A DNA stretch of 64,000 nucleotides from Nonomuraea sp. PA05. GTDB taxonomy: Bacteria > Actinomycetota > Actinomycetes > Streptosporangiales > Streptosporangiaceae. Location of the stretch: contig NZ_VSEY01000002.1 of assembly GCF_008086045.1 (NCBI RefSeq), forward strand, positions 310,001 through 374,000. Reading direction: 5' to 3'. The translations under genes were made by a program, and so were the position numbers. The notes beneath the pieces were generated by a model. The model made no database searches. It had not been told where the DNA came from and worked only from the letters and a program-made list of their open reading frames with translations. Shown piece after piece: positions 8,770 through 16,904 of the stretch; position 1 is the first letter of the stretch, and the number at the start of each line of letters is the position of its first letter.

Positions 8770-10686
8770 TTAGCGGGGCGCGGGACGTACGACGCAGCCC
8801 AGCCGCAGCTCCGCGCACTGCTCCCGGCCGTCCACCCGCCACCAGAGCTGCCCAGGGGCGGGCAGCATCTCGGTGATCAGCACCTCTGCCGGGTCGTGCC
8901 TGGCCAGGTCCTCGACGGCGAACGGGTCGCAGAAGTCGACGTAGAAGGGGGTGGGGGTGGCGGGGTGGTGGACGAAGACGTGGCGGGGCAGGTCACGTTC
9001 GCGGCGCAGGCGGTGGATGGCCAGCCAGCGGTCGAACGCGTCCGCGCCGCGCTCCGCCGGGAGGGGGACGCGCCAGCGGGCTCGCTGGTAGATCAAGTCG
9101 TCCAGGAGGATGCGGGGGGTGTGGGCGCCCAGGTCGATCTCGGGCGGCCGGTCGGGGAGCGGGCGCCGGTCGGGGCCCGGTGGGATGGGCGGGGGCCGGT
9201 CGGGGCCCGGTGGGATGGGCGGGCCGGGGAGCGGGTGCCGGGTGGGGCGGAGCTGGGCGGGGAGGGGGTCGTGGAGGGGGCGGCAGTCGGCGCGTACGCC
9301 GCACAGCAGCCACGTCGCCTCGTCCAGGGTGGGGCCGACGGCCATCAGGTCGGGGCCGGGAAGGGTGGGGCGGGCCTGGGTCCGGGTCCAGAGGTGGGTG
9401 GTGGCGCGGGCCACGTCCTGGCTGGTCAGCTTGATCACGTGCGGCGCGCTGTGGGTCAGCGCCTCAGCCGCGAGCCGCCGCTCGCTGCGGGTCAGCGCGT
9501 CGGACGCGAGCCGCTCCAGGGTCGTGGTGAGTGCGTGCAGGTGCGCGGGGTCGTCGGCGAGGAGCGTGGCCAGGTGCCACAGCGGCAACACCGCCGTGAG
9601 CGCCGCCCGCAGCCCGGTCAGCGCGCCGCCGCCTATCGTGACGCGTTCGCTGTACGGGCTGGAGCGCGCCTCGCGGAACACCTCGTGACGCTGCGGCCCC
9701 CGCGCCTCAGCGTCCCGCGACCGCCCGCCCCACCCGTGCGGATGCGGCCGCCCCTCGACCCCGCCCCGCGCAGGCCCGTCCCCCGCCGTCGCGCCTCTCG
9801 AAGGCCCGTCCCCCGCAAGAGCGCATCTCCCGGCCGAGTCCAGCGCTTCGAGCCGAGCGTCCTCGAAGTGCTCCGCCCGCCGGGGCCAGGGCGCGTCCGC
9901 GTACCGGGCCCGCAGCTCCTCCACCCGCCCCGCGTCCCCGACGTGCCGCGCCAGCCACTCACCCGCCTCGACGACCACCCGCTCGGGCCCCGGCTCCCCC
10001 ACCCGCAGCGCCCGCCCGTCCCCCGGCTCGAACCGCGCATACAGGACGGGCCCGCCGCCCCCGCCTCCGACCGTTAACCGCCGCAGTTGCCGGTGGGCCG
10101 CCGCGCTGAGCAGCCGGGAGCGCCTGGCCGTGCCGTCCCCCGGCCTGCGGGCGAGCGGATGCCGCACGATCGCCTGGTAGAAGGCGGGATCGGCGAGAAA
10201 GGCGGCCTCCCGTACGGACTCCTCGTCGTAGGCTTCCGCGACCTTGCGCCGCGTCACGAGCCAAGCGGCGGCGTAGGCGCTTCTGGCCGCCGCCCGTGCC
10301 GCCCCCGCCACGACCACGGCCGACTGCCACCGCCGCGCCCACTCCCCCAGCCCGAGCGACTCCAGCAGCCCCAGCTCCTCCCCGGACAGCGGCATCCCGG
10401 TGCGCACGCTCCTGATGCAGTGCCTGGCCTGTGCGCGCCGTTCGGGGACGAGCCCCAGGACGCTTCCGCGCATGGGGGCGGCCAGGCGTTCGAAGGCCCG
10501 CCGCTCGGCGGTCAGGCGGCGTTCGGCGGCGAGCAGCCGTTCGGTGAGCCGCCGCAGGCCGGGATGGCCCAGGCCGTCGAGCAGCGACACCGGCAGGCCG
10601 GTGGTGCGCAGCAGGAACCACGGGCACAGCTCGACGACGAGGTCTCCCCGCCCGCCGACCGCGCCGTCCCCCAGCCGCCCGCTCAC
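8770..10686 (-). CDS. LanB-family protein, short (lantibiotic dehydratase-like, no elimination domain)
   Basis: This is a 638-residue relative of the tRNA-dependent glutamylation domain of class I lantibiotic dehydratases. The N-terminus has the family pattern (ELCPWFLLRTTGLPVSLL). The middle has EAAFLADPAFYQAI, like the SFxSP/FYE region of actinomycete LanBs. The C-terminus is diagnostic: HTPRILLDDLIYQRARWRVP, PRHVFVHHP, FYVDFCDP, ITEMLPAPGQLWW and CAELRL. No SpaB_C-type elimination domain follows. It starts at GTG 10686, overlapping the previous stop codon by four bases (GTGA). A proline-rich insert with repeated PPGPDRPPPI lies near residues 490-530. It is shorter than typical LanB proteins (about 800-1000 residues). 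Confidence 0.8.
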   Translation of the reverse strand: MSGRLGDGAVGGRGDLVVELCPWFLLRTTGLPVSLLDGLGHPGLRRLTERLLAAERRLTAERRAFERLAAPMRGSVLGLVPERRAQARHCIRSVRTGMPLSGEELGLLESLGLGEWARRWQSAVVVAGAARAAARSAYAAAWLVTRRKVAEAYDEESVREAAFLADPAFYQAIVRHPLARRPGDGTARRSRLLSAAAHRQLRRLTVGGGGGGPVLYARFEPGDGRALRVGEPGPERVVVEAGEWLARHVGDAGRVEELRARYADAPWPRRAEHFEDARLEALDSAGRCALAGDGPSRGATAGDGPARGGVEGRPHPHGWGGRSRDAEARGPQRHEVFREARSSPYSERVTIGGGALTGLRAALTAVLPLWHLATLLADDPAHLHALTTTLERLASDALTRSERRLAAEALTHSAPHVIKLTSQDVARATTHLWTRTQARPTLPGPDLMAVGPTLDEATWLLCGVRADCRPLHDPLPAQLRPTRHPLPGPPIPPGPDRPPPIPPGPDRRPLPDRPPEIDLGAHTPRILLDDLIYQRARWRVPLPAERGADAFDRWLAIHRLRRERDLPRHVFVHHPATPTPFYVDFCDPFAVEDLARHDPAEVLITEMLPAPGQLWWRVDGREQCAELRLGCVVRPAPR

Positions 10687-12044
10687 CCGCGTCTCCCCGA
10701 CGCCTCGGCCCCGCCACCCGCCACGCCACGCCACGCGTCACCCGCTGCACCACCCGCTGCGCCGCCTGCCGCACCGCCCACCGCGCCGCCCACCACGCCG
10801 CCTGCCGCACCGCCCACCGCGCCGCCCACCACGCCGCCTGCCGCGCCCCCGGCAACCGCGCCCCCAGCCACCGTCCCACCGGCGGCCGTGTCCCCGGCGA
10901 CCGTGCAGGCGGCGAGCCGTCCCGGCGGGAGGTCGTGCAGCCGGTCGCGCCACGTCCTGATCGTGCTCGCCACCTCCCAAGCCCGCATGGTCTCTGGCGC
11001 GTCGAACTCGATCCACCGCGTCAGGTCGTCCCCCGCACGCGGCGGGAAGCGCACGCTGTGCCCGGCCCAGACCGTACGGATCCCCATCCGGTACGGCCGC
11101 AACCCCCCGAGCCGAACCCCGCCCGGCCCGTCCGCCAGCAGCTCCAGCGACTCCCCCACCACACCCGCGTCGATCCCCGGCGCGCCCACCGCCAGCTCGC
11201 ACGTCACCGGCGCCGGCATCGGGATCGCGGCCAGCAGGCGGCGGAGGTTGACGGTCATGCCGTTCAGCCCGGTCACGGCGGCCAGGAAGTCGATGCGCGT
11301 CACGATGATGGTCAGCCCCAGGCAGCGGGCCAGCGTGCCGAGGGGGAAGCGCGCCACCCGTACCGCGTCCAGCCTGCCCGCCCACGGGCCGCTCGGGGGC
11401 GGCGCGTCGCCTCCGGTCAGCCAGCGGACGTGGGTGCGGGAGCCGCCGGCGTACCAGCTCGGGCGGATCACCCGTTCGGGCGACCAGCTCAGCCACTCGG
11501 CCCCGGCCAGCTCGGGGACCCGCCGCAGCGCCGCGACCTGCTCGGCCACGAGCCGCCCGCACAGCGTCACCCGCTCCGCGCCGAGCGCCCGGACCAGCGC
11601 GAACGCGGCGGGAAGCTGCCGCTCGCCGTCCACCACGACGTGCACGCGCCGCTCCTTGGCTGCCTCCACCGCCTGGTCGATCTCGGGACGGAACAGCTCG
11701 CACCTGGCGGCGGCGGTGAGCACGTCGCGGCTGCTCTGCGTGCTGCCCTCGGCCAGTTCGAGCCCGTCGATGCTGAGCCGGAGGGCGGGGTCGCCAGCCA
11801 GGCGCAGCGCCGTGCCGACGGCTCGCAGGTGCGCGTCGTCGTAGCCTGCCCGCTCGATGACGGCCGCCGCCCGCCCGGCCGGGGCGGTGTGCGGCCCGCC
11901 GGGGCGTCCTGCGGCGGCGCGCAGGAGGGAGGGGTCGGCGAGGCGCTCGACGACGCGGGTGCCCAGGTCGAGCACCTCGGTGCCGGGCGGCGGGACGATC
12001 TCGGTGGTGAAGTCGGTGAACGGGGGGATGACCAGAAGTTCCAT
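10683..12044 (-). CDS. unrecognised protein resembling a B12-type radical SAM enzyme without the CxxxCxxC motif
   Basis: The protein has 453 residues. It opens MELLVIPPFTDFTTEIVPPP, which resembles the start of cobalamin-binding radical SAM proteins (LLxxPPF...PPLG). Later stretches such as RRVHVVVDGERQLPAAFALV and AERVTLCGRL look like alternating TIM-barrel strands and helices. No CxxxCxxC cluster motif is present; its few cysteines are scattered. The C-terminal 60 residues are Gly/Ala/Val repeats (AGGVVGGAVGG). It starts at ATG 12044, sharing one base with the preceding stop (TGATG), and ends in a GTGA overlap with the short LanB gene, so the three are translationally coupled. The function is unknown; a cofactor-free partner or scaffold for the LanB proteins is a guess. 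Confidence 0.7.
   Translation of the reverse strand: MELLVIPPFTDFTTEIVPPPGTEVLDLGTRVVERLADPSLLRAAAGRPGGPHTAPAGRAAAVIERAGYDDAHLRAVGTALRLAGDPALRLSIDGLELAEGSTQSSRDVLTAAARCELFRPEIDQAVEAAKERRVHVVVDGERQLPAAFALVRALGAERVTLCGRLVAEQVAALRRVPELAGAEWLSWSPERVIRPSWYAGGSRTHVRWLTGGDAPPPSGPWAGRLDAVRVARFPLGTLARCLGLTIIVTRIDFLAAVTGLNGMTVNLRRLLAAIPMPAPVTCELAVGAPGIDAGVVGESLELLADGPGGVRLGGLRPYRMGIRTVWAGHSVRFPPRAGDDLTRWIEFDAPETMRAWEVASTIRTWRDRLHDLPPGRLAACTVAGDTAAGGTVAGGAVAGGAAGGVVGGAVGGAAGGVVGGAVGGAAGGAAGGAAGDAWRGVAGGGAEASGRRG
10735..10870 (-). repeat. Gly/Ala-coding tandem repeat
   Basis: Repeats of about 12 bases, also arranged in a longer ~48-base unit, encode the C-terminal AGGVVGGAVGG tail of the radical-SAM-like protein. 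Polymerase slippage is a likely origin. Confidence 0.8.
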
Positions 12045-15000
12045 CAACCGCCCTCTCCGGGCCAGGGGTAGGGGTGTGCCGGACGGCCCCGCAAGTTCTC
12101 CGGCCGGGGCCGCAGGTCGTCCGCGCGAGGCCGCAGGTCGTCCGTGCGGGGCCGCAGGTCATCCATGCGGGGCCGCAGGTCATCCGCGCGGGGCCGCAGG
12201 TCGTCCAGCCTGGGGCGCCGATCCGTGGTGCGCGGGCCGGAGAGCTGCGGCTGTCCTTCCCACGCCGCCCCGCGCCGCTCCATCCACCGCGCGGCGGCGG
12301 CCCCTCGCGACGGCTGCGCGGGCTGTCGCAGACCTCTGACAGCCTGCTGGACCGGCCCGGACAACCGCCGCACCTCCTGTACGGACCGGTTCGTCCTTTG
12401 AGCGGAGCCGTCACGCCCTCGCGACTCACCGGCCACCTCCGGCCGCACGCCACCACCCGCACGCTCCCCGGCCGCACGCTCCCCGGCCGCACGCTCCCCG
12501 GCCGCCGCCCTCTCCCCGCCCTGCGCGGGAGATCCGGCAGGCCGCAGGTAGACGCACCGCAACTCGGCCGCGAACCGCCGCTCCCCCTCCCGCAGCCAGC
12601 ACTCCCCCGGCCCCGGCAACACCTCGGTCACCGTGACCTCGTCGGCGGAGGCGGCCAGGCGGGCCAGCCCTTCGAGCAGCGCCGGCGCACGCGTGTCCAC
12701 GTAGAAGGAGCGCCGCTCCCGCGCCGTGGACGCGAAGAACGCCACCGGCAGGTCGTGGGCCTCCCGCAGCCGCGCCATCGCCACCAGCAGCTCACGATCG
12801 CCCCCGGCCTGCTCCAGCGCCTCGAACGAGGCGCGCCCCACCCGCCACAGCCGCCGCGAGAAGACCACGTTGTCCCAGGTCAGCCGTGGCACGCGGGCCA
12901 GCTCGCGAAGCCTCGGCAATCGCACCCTGGGCAGCGCGAACGCCGTGTGCAACGCCGTGTCGTGCTCGCCGTTGTGCAGCAGCAGCGGCTCCTCCATCCC
13001 CTTGGCGTACAGGACGGCCCGCTGCCCGTCGCTGTGCACGTACAGCTCGTCCAGCCCGATCCGCCGCCGCCTCGGGTCGGCCGCCACCCCGCCGAGCTCC
13101 AGCACAGGGCCGGGCAGCTCCAGCGGCGGAACGCCGTTGGAGCGGCGCGAGACGACGTTCAGCACGGTGAACCCGGACAGCGCCCGCCTGATCCCGGTGT
13201 CCCGCTCGGCCAGGCACGCGGCGCGTTCCTCGTGGAACTGCAACGCCCACGGGGTGAGCAGCACCGCGTCGTGAATTCTGCTGAGGACCAGCGGGGTCAC
13301 CCCCGCCTCGTACGCCTCCAGCGCGGGCGCGGCCACCATGACGTCGGCCGAGCAGAGCACCGGGGCGGCGGGCGCGGCCGGTGCGGGGAGCAGTCCGGCG
13401 AGGTTCAGCTCGGTGGTGCCGGCGGGCGAGTCGCGGACGAGGGCGGCGATGCGCTCGTCCAGCCGGTCGCCGTGCTCGATCTCCAGGTCGCCGGTCGAGC
13501 GCAGCACCTCGGCCAGCTCGTACGTGCCCGGCCCGAGCCTTCCGGCCAGCAGCCGGTTGGTGCGCTGCCTGGTCAGCTCGGCCTCCTCGGCGAGCAGGTC
13601 GAGCACCCTCGGCACGCGGCCCCGCAGGTCGGCGGCCAGCCCGTCGCCGACGGTGACCCGTAGCGTGCCGGCGGCGGCCTCGTGCACGATCGCCCGGTCG
13701 TCGCGGCGCCCGCCGCCGGCCAGCGCCTCGATCCGGCGTTGCACGGCCAGCTTCACGTCGGGTGACGCGCCGGGGTACTGGGCCAGCAGCTCGCTGATCT
13801 CGCCGACGCGCCTGCCGAGCGGGAGGTCGGCGTCCTGGGCGGGGCGGGTGCCGATGATCGCGCGGGCGCGCTGCGCCGGTACGCCGGGGCGGGACACGAA
13901 CGGTCTTCGGGGTACTCCCGAGGCCAGCATCCTGCTTACGCGCGCCTCCCGTCCGCCCGCGCTCTCCTCCCCCGGGCCACGGCCCTTCCGGGTACGGCCC
14001 TCGGCCTCGGCGCACCCGCACTCGCAAGCGCCCGAAGCCGCCCTGGCCCGCATCCCCTCACCCCGCGCCACACCGTCACGCGCCCGGTCACCACGCGCCA
14101 CACTGTCACGCGCCACACCGTCACGCGCCACACCGTCACGCGCCACACCGTCACGCGCCACACCGTCACGCGCCACACCGTCACGCGCCACACCGTCACG
14201 CGCCACACCGTCACGCGCCACACCGTCACGCGCCACACCGTCGCGGGCCGTACCCTCGCGGGCCTCGTCACCCCCCGCCACCGGCACCCCCTTGGCGACC
14301 AGCCGCTCACGCAACCACCCGAGCGTGTCGCAGACGGTGGCGGGCGGGCACAGGTCGTGGGTGAGCAGCCCGCGCCGCACCGCCACGGCCATCGCCGCCG
14401 AGGCCCGCTCCACACCCGCCCCCGTCTCGGCCGCGATCTCGGCCAGCGTGCGCCCGCCGTCGCAGTGCCCCACGAAGGCGGCCCCGTCGAGCACCTCCCC
14501 CGTCCATGTCTTGCGGCGCGGCACCAGCCCGGCGACGAGCGCGGGCTCGGCGAGCACGCGCTGCTGCAACGCCTCGCCCACCCGCGCCGCCGGGAACGCC
14601 ACCCGCCGCGCGTACTCGGCGGCGCCCGCCCACGTGTGGCCGCCGCGTTCCCCCGGGGCGACGACTCCGTAGTTGACGGGCCCGTAGCAGCCCGCCGTCT
14701 CGCACGACGCCGACAGCCGCTGTACCTGTTCGGCGAGCTCGCGGCGGATCTTGCCGCTCTTGGCGCCGCGTCGCAGGTCGCGGTAGAGGGCGGGCGCGGA
14801 GCACACGAGGGCGTCGAGGAAGCGCTCGTCGGCGACGATCCCCGCCACTGCGGCCCTGCCGAGCGCGGCGTCCCCGGTGACCAGGCCGGACAGCGTGAGC
14901 CTGGCCTCCTCCAGCCGCCCGGTCACCTCGTTCCACGCCGCCAGCCAGCCGGCCGGGGCGGGCGTGCCGTCCGGCAGGGGCCGCAGGGCGCGCAGGCGTC

Positions 15001-15319
15001 CGCGCAGGCCACGCGGCAACCGCCCGCTCCCCGCCCAGCCGCTTCCCGCCCGCCCAGGGGACGCGTCGGGCGGGCCAGCGTCGGGCGGGCTTGCGTCGGG
15101 CGGGCCAGCGTCGGGCGGGCTTGCGTGGGACGGGCGGGCGTCGGTGTCGTGGCCAGGCGGCTCGGCGAGCAACTCGCGAGCCTCCCGCTCCAGCCCCGCG
15201 ACCACCACCGCACTCTCCGCCGCCCGCGAGTAGACGAGGGACATGACGAGCTCCCAGGAAAACCCGGCGCTCCGGACGACCACGGCCGGCAGCAGGTTCC
15301 AGTCGTGCTCGATGTCCAT
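12044..15319 (-). CDS. LanB-family protein, long (lantibiotic dehydratase-like, no elimination domain)
   Basis: This is a 1091-residue protein of the lantibiotic dehydratase N-terminal (tRNA-glutamate-dependent) family. Signs are PAVVVRSAGFSWELV at residues 11-25, SASCETAGCYGPVNYGVV (compare the usual CAKNET..FFGPVNYG) near 205, a middle region with LSRIHDAVLLTPWALQF, and the C-terminal VPRLTWDNVVFSRRLWRV, SFYVDTRAPALL, VTEVLPGPGECWL and AELRCVYLRP. No SpaB_C domain follows; the last 150 residues are low complexity with DDLRPRxx repeats. Three repeat tracts enlarge it (residues about 58-88, 343-418, 1034-1075). ATG 15319 has GGGAG upstream. It is the first gene of the operon. Family knowledge suggests aminoacyl-tRNA use, either for Ser/Thr glutamylation or for amino-acid addition as in PEARL enzymes. 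Confidence 0.82.
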   Translation of the reverse strand: MDIEHDWNLLPAVVVRSAGFSWELVMSLVYSRAAESAVVVAGLEREARELLAEPPGHDTDARPSHASPPDAGPPDASPPDAGPPDASPGRAGSGWAGSGRLPRGLRGRLRALRPLPDGTPAPAGWLAAWNEVTGRLEEARLTLSGLVTGDAALGRAAVAGIVADERFLDALVCSAPALYRDLRRGAKSGKIRRELAEQVQRLSASCETAGCYGPVNYGVVAPGERGGHTWAGAAEYARRVAFPAARVGEALQQRVLAEPALVAGLVPRRKTWTGEVLDGAAFVGHCDGGRTLAEIAAETGAGVERASAAMAVAVRRGLLTHDLCPPATVCDTLGWLRERLVAKGVPVAGGDEAREGTARDGVARDGVARDGVARDGVARDGVARDGVARDGVARDGVARDGVARDSVARGDRARDGVARGEGMRARAASGACECGCAEAEGRTRKGRGPGEESAGGREARVSRMLASGVPRRPFVSRPGVPAQRARAIIGTRPAQDADLPLGRRVGEISELLAQYPGASPDVKLAVQRRIEALAGGGRRDDRAIVHEAAAGTLRVTVGDGLAADLRGRVPRVLDLLAEEAELTRQRTNRLLAGRLGPGTYELAEVLRSTGDLEIEHGDRLDERIAALVRDSPAGTTELNLAGLLPAPAAPAAPVLCSADVMVAAPALEAYEAGVTPLVLSRIHDAVLLTPWALQFHEERAACLAERDTGIRRALSGFTVLNVVSRRSNGVPPLELPGPVLELGGVAADPRRRRIGLDELYVHSDGQRAVLYAKGMEEPLLLHNGEHDTALHTAFALPRVRLPRLRELARVPRLTWDNVVFSRRLWRVGRASFEALEQAGGDRELLVAMARLREAHDLPVAFFASTARERRSFYVDTRAPALLEGLARLAASADEVTVTEVLPGPGECWLREGERRFAAELRCVYLRPAGSPAQGGERAAAGERAAGERAAGERAGGGVRPEVAGESRGRDGSAQRTNRSVQEVRRLSGPVQQAVRGLRQPAQPSRGAAAARWMERRGAAWEGQPQLSGPRTTDRRPRLDDLRPRADDLRPRMDDLRPRTDDLRPRADDLRPRPENLRGRPAHPYPWPGEGG
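12109..12213 (-). repeat. 21-bp tandem repeat, five copies
   Basis: Five copies of a 21-base unit beginning GCCGCAGGTC (plus strand) encode the C-terminal DDLRPRxD repeats of the long LanB-like protein. Confidence 0.88.
14105..14239 (-). repeat. 15-bp tandem repeat, nine perfect copies
   Basis: Nine identical copies of GTCACGCGCCACACC, with degenerate copies on both sides (about 14070-14260), encode a VARDG repeat in the long LanB-like protein. Perfect identity indicates recent expansion. There are no spacers, so it is not a CRISPR array. Confidence 0.92.
15055..15130 (-). repeat. Pro/Asp-coding tandem repeat
   Basis: About five units of roughly 15 bases (GCGTCGGGCGGGCCA-like) encode PDAGPPDASPPDAG near residues 60-88 of the long LanB-like protein. 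They form a proline-rich insert between the N-terminal strand and the rest of the fold. Confidence 0.8.
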
Positions 15320-15741
15320 ATGGGCGGCTCCCTATCCAGACATGAATTTGTTGTTCCGCGTCTCAACTCAGATATTTACAAGATCATTTTCGTGTGTCAA
15401 TGGATACCGAGATTAGAAGAAAATGAGAACCAGGAAACCCCGCCCACCAACAACGGCAAATCCCACCATAAAGGGCAGCACTGTTTACTTTCCGTAGCCA
15501 GCCCGCCTATCCTTGCAGCACAGAGCGTCAACACCGCTCTGAAAAGCGCATTTCCCAATGCGCCGCGCCGCCCGTCGATTTCCCCGCCATTCAAATCACC
15601 GCGGGACGTTCGCCCGGATATTAATGCGCTCGAAGGCGTTCCCATTCGCACGCCAGGGCAAGGTGCGGTCAAGGGCGCGTGCCAGTGCGCCGAAGAGGAG
15701 AAACGGACTGATAGAAGGTGACATGAGGTGAAGGGAGAGCG
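15320..15741. other. divergent intergenic region, AT-rich
   Basis: These 422 bases separate the LanB-like operon (minus) from the PP2C phosphatase gene (plus). The stretch about 15340-15610 is notably low in GC. It holds the operon promoter. A minus-strand 82-codon ORF (15397-15645) ends inside the -35 box and lacks an RBS, so it is not called. Nothing else coding was seen. Confidence 0.6.
15373..15400 (-). promoter_or_regulatory. sigma-70-type promoter of the LanB-like operon
   Basis: On the minus strand, TTGACA (15400-15395) and TAAATA (15378-15373) are separated by 16 bases. The predicted transcript starts near 15366, giving a leader of about 47 bases before ATG 15319 with GGGAG as RBS. 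The surroundings are markedly AT-rich compared with the rest of the window. Confidence 0.6.
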
Positions 15742-16845
15742 GTGACGGACGACGTGAGACTGCGGCACCGCGACGGGCCGCGGCTGAGCACGCCGGTGCT
15801 GGTGGCGGTGTGCCTGCTGGTCACGCTCGTGGTGGTCGCGCTGGACGTGGCCACGGGCACGGCGGTGCGACTGTTCCCGCTGCTGATCTTCCTGCCGGCG
15901 ATCGTCTCGGCGCTCGGCGAGGTGTGGCAGACGGCGCTCGTCTCGGTGTGGGTCATCGTGTGGGAGATCGGCACCGGCTTCTACCTCGGCGCGGAGACCG
16001 ACGACATCCTGCTGGCGACCGGGTTCATGGTGCTGTTCGGGGGGCTGAGCGTGTTCGGCTGCCGGTACCGGGTGCGGCGCGAGGAGGAGGTGTCCCGGCT
16101 GCGCTCGGCCGCGGCGGCGCTGCAACGGCAGATCGTGCGCCCGCTGCCCCTGCGCACCGCCGACGTGGTGGTGAACGGCCTCTACCAGCCGGTCGAGGAG
16201 GACGCGATGGTCGGCGGCGACATGTACGAGGTGGCCGCCTCCCGCCACGGCACCCGCGTGCTGATCGCGGACGTCCAGGGCAAGGGACTGCCCGCGATCG
16301 GCACGGCGCTGGCGGTGCTGGGCTCGTTCAGGGAGGCCGCCTACCGCGAGCACACGCTCACCGGCGTCGTGGCCGCCCTGGAGAACTCCGTGGTGAGGCA
16401 GAACGCGTTCGCCACCCAGACCGGCGAGCCGGAGCGGCTGGTCACCGCCCTCGTGCTGGACATCGGCAGGGGCCCGGCGGTCGAGGCCGTCAACTGCGGC
16501 CACATCGCCCCGTTCGTCATCCACGACGGCGACGCGATCCAGGCCGACCTGGGCGAGCCCGCCGTGCCCCTCGGCCTGGCGGCCCTGTCGTCGGAGCCCA
16601 GGAGGGGGACGCGGTTCACCTTCCCGGCCGGCGCCACGATGCTGCTGTGCACCGACGGGGTCACCGAGGCCCGCGACCCCAGCGGCGCCTTCTACCCGCT
16701 GGAGGCGCGGCTGCGTTCCTACGCCCGCGCCCCGTCCGGCGGCCTGGCGGCCAGGATCGACGCCGACCTGCGGGTCTTCACCGGCACCGCGCCGCGCGAC
16801 GACATCGCGATCCTCACGCTCCGCAGAACCGACCCGTCTTCATGA
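15742..16845 (+). CDS. membrane-anchored SpoIIE-type PP2C serine/threonine phosphatase
   Basis: The protein has 367 residues. Four hydrophobic segments lie at about residues 17-37, 43-60, 65-80 and 88-105. A short helical linker rich in Arg/Glu follows, then a SpoIIE/PP2C domain with metal-binding Asp motifs: VGGDMYEV, IADVQGKGLPA, TDGVTEARD and DDIAILTLRR. GTG 15742 has GGGAG upstream. Such proteins in actinomycetes dephosphorylate anti-sigma-factor antagonists in partner-switching cascades. No anti-sigma gene is adjacent, so the partner is unknown. Confidence 0.9.
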   Translation: MTDDVRLRHRDGPRLSTPVLVAVCLLVTLVVVALDVATGTAVRLFPLLIFLPAIVSALGEVWQTALVSVWVIVWEIGTGFYLGAETDDILLATGFMVLFGGLSVFGCRYRVRREEEVSRLRSAAAALQRQIVRPLPLRTADVVVNGLYQPVEEDAMVGGDMYEVAASRHGTRVLIADVQGKGLPAIGTALAVLGSFREAAYREHTLTGVVAALENSVVRQNAFATQTGEPERLVTALVLDIGRGPAVEAVNCGHIAPFVIHDGDAIQADLGEPAVPLGLAALSSEPRRGTRFTFPAGATMLLCTDGVTEARDPSGAFYPLEARLRSYARAPSGGLAARIDADLRVFTGTAPRDDIAILTLRRTDPSS

Positions 16846-16904
16846 ACCACTGACGACACCCGCGCGTACCTACACACATCGGACACGTGGTCCATGGAGG
16901 TGTC

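Noticed and set aside
14070-14260. CRISPR-like direct repeats
   Set aside because: The 15-bp units are directly adjacent without spacers and are in frame inside a coding sequence; no cas genes are present.
12044-15319. Ordinary class I lanthipeptide cluster
   Set aside because: No LanC cyclase, no SpaB_C elimination domain and no cysteine in the short peptide, so thioether rings cannot be formed in the usual way.
15397-15645. 82-codon ORF with CCPLWW end as alternative RiPP precursor
   Set aside because: No RBS upstream of ATG 15645, the stop codon falls in the lanB -35 box, and the reading frame lacks the GC-rich third-position bias. It is kept only as a low-interest remark.
12074-15721. 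Long plus-strand ORFs opposite the long LanB-like gene
   Set aside because: Same explanation: codon bias of the real minus-strand gene keeps other frames open. No domain is recognisable.
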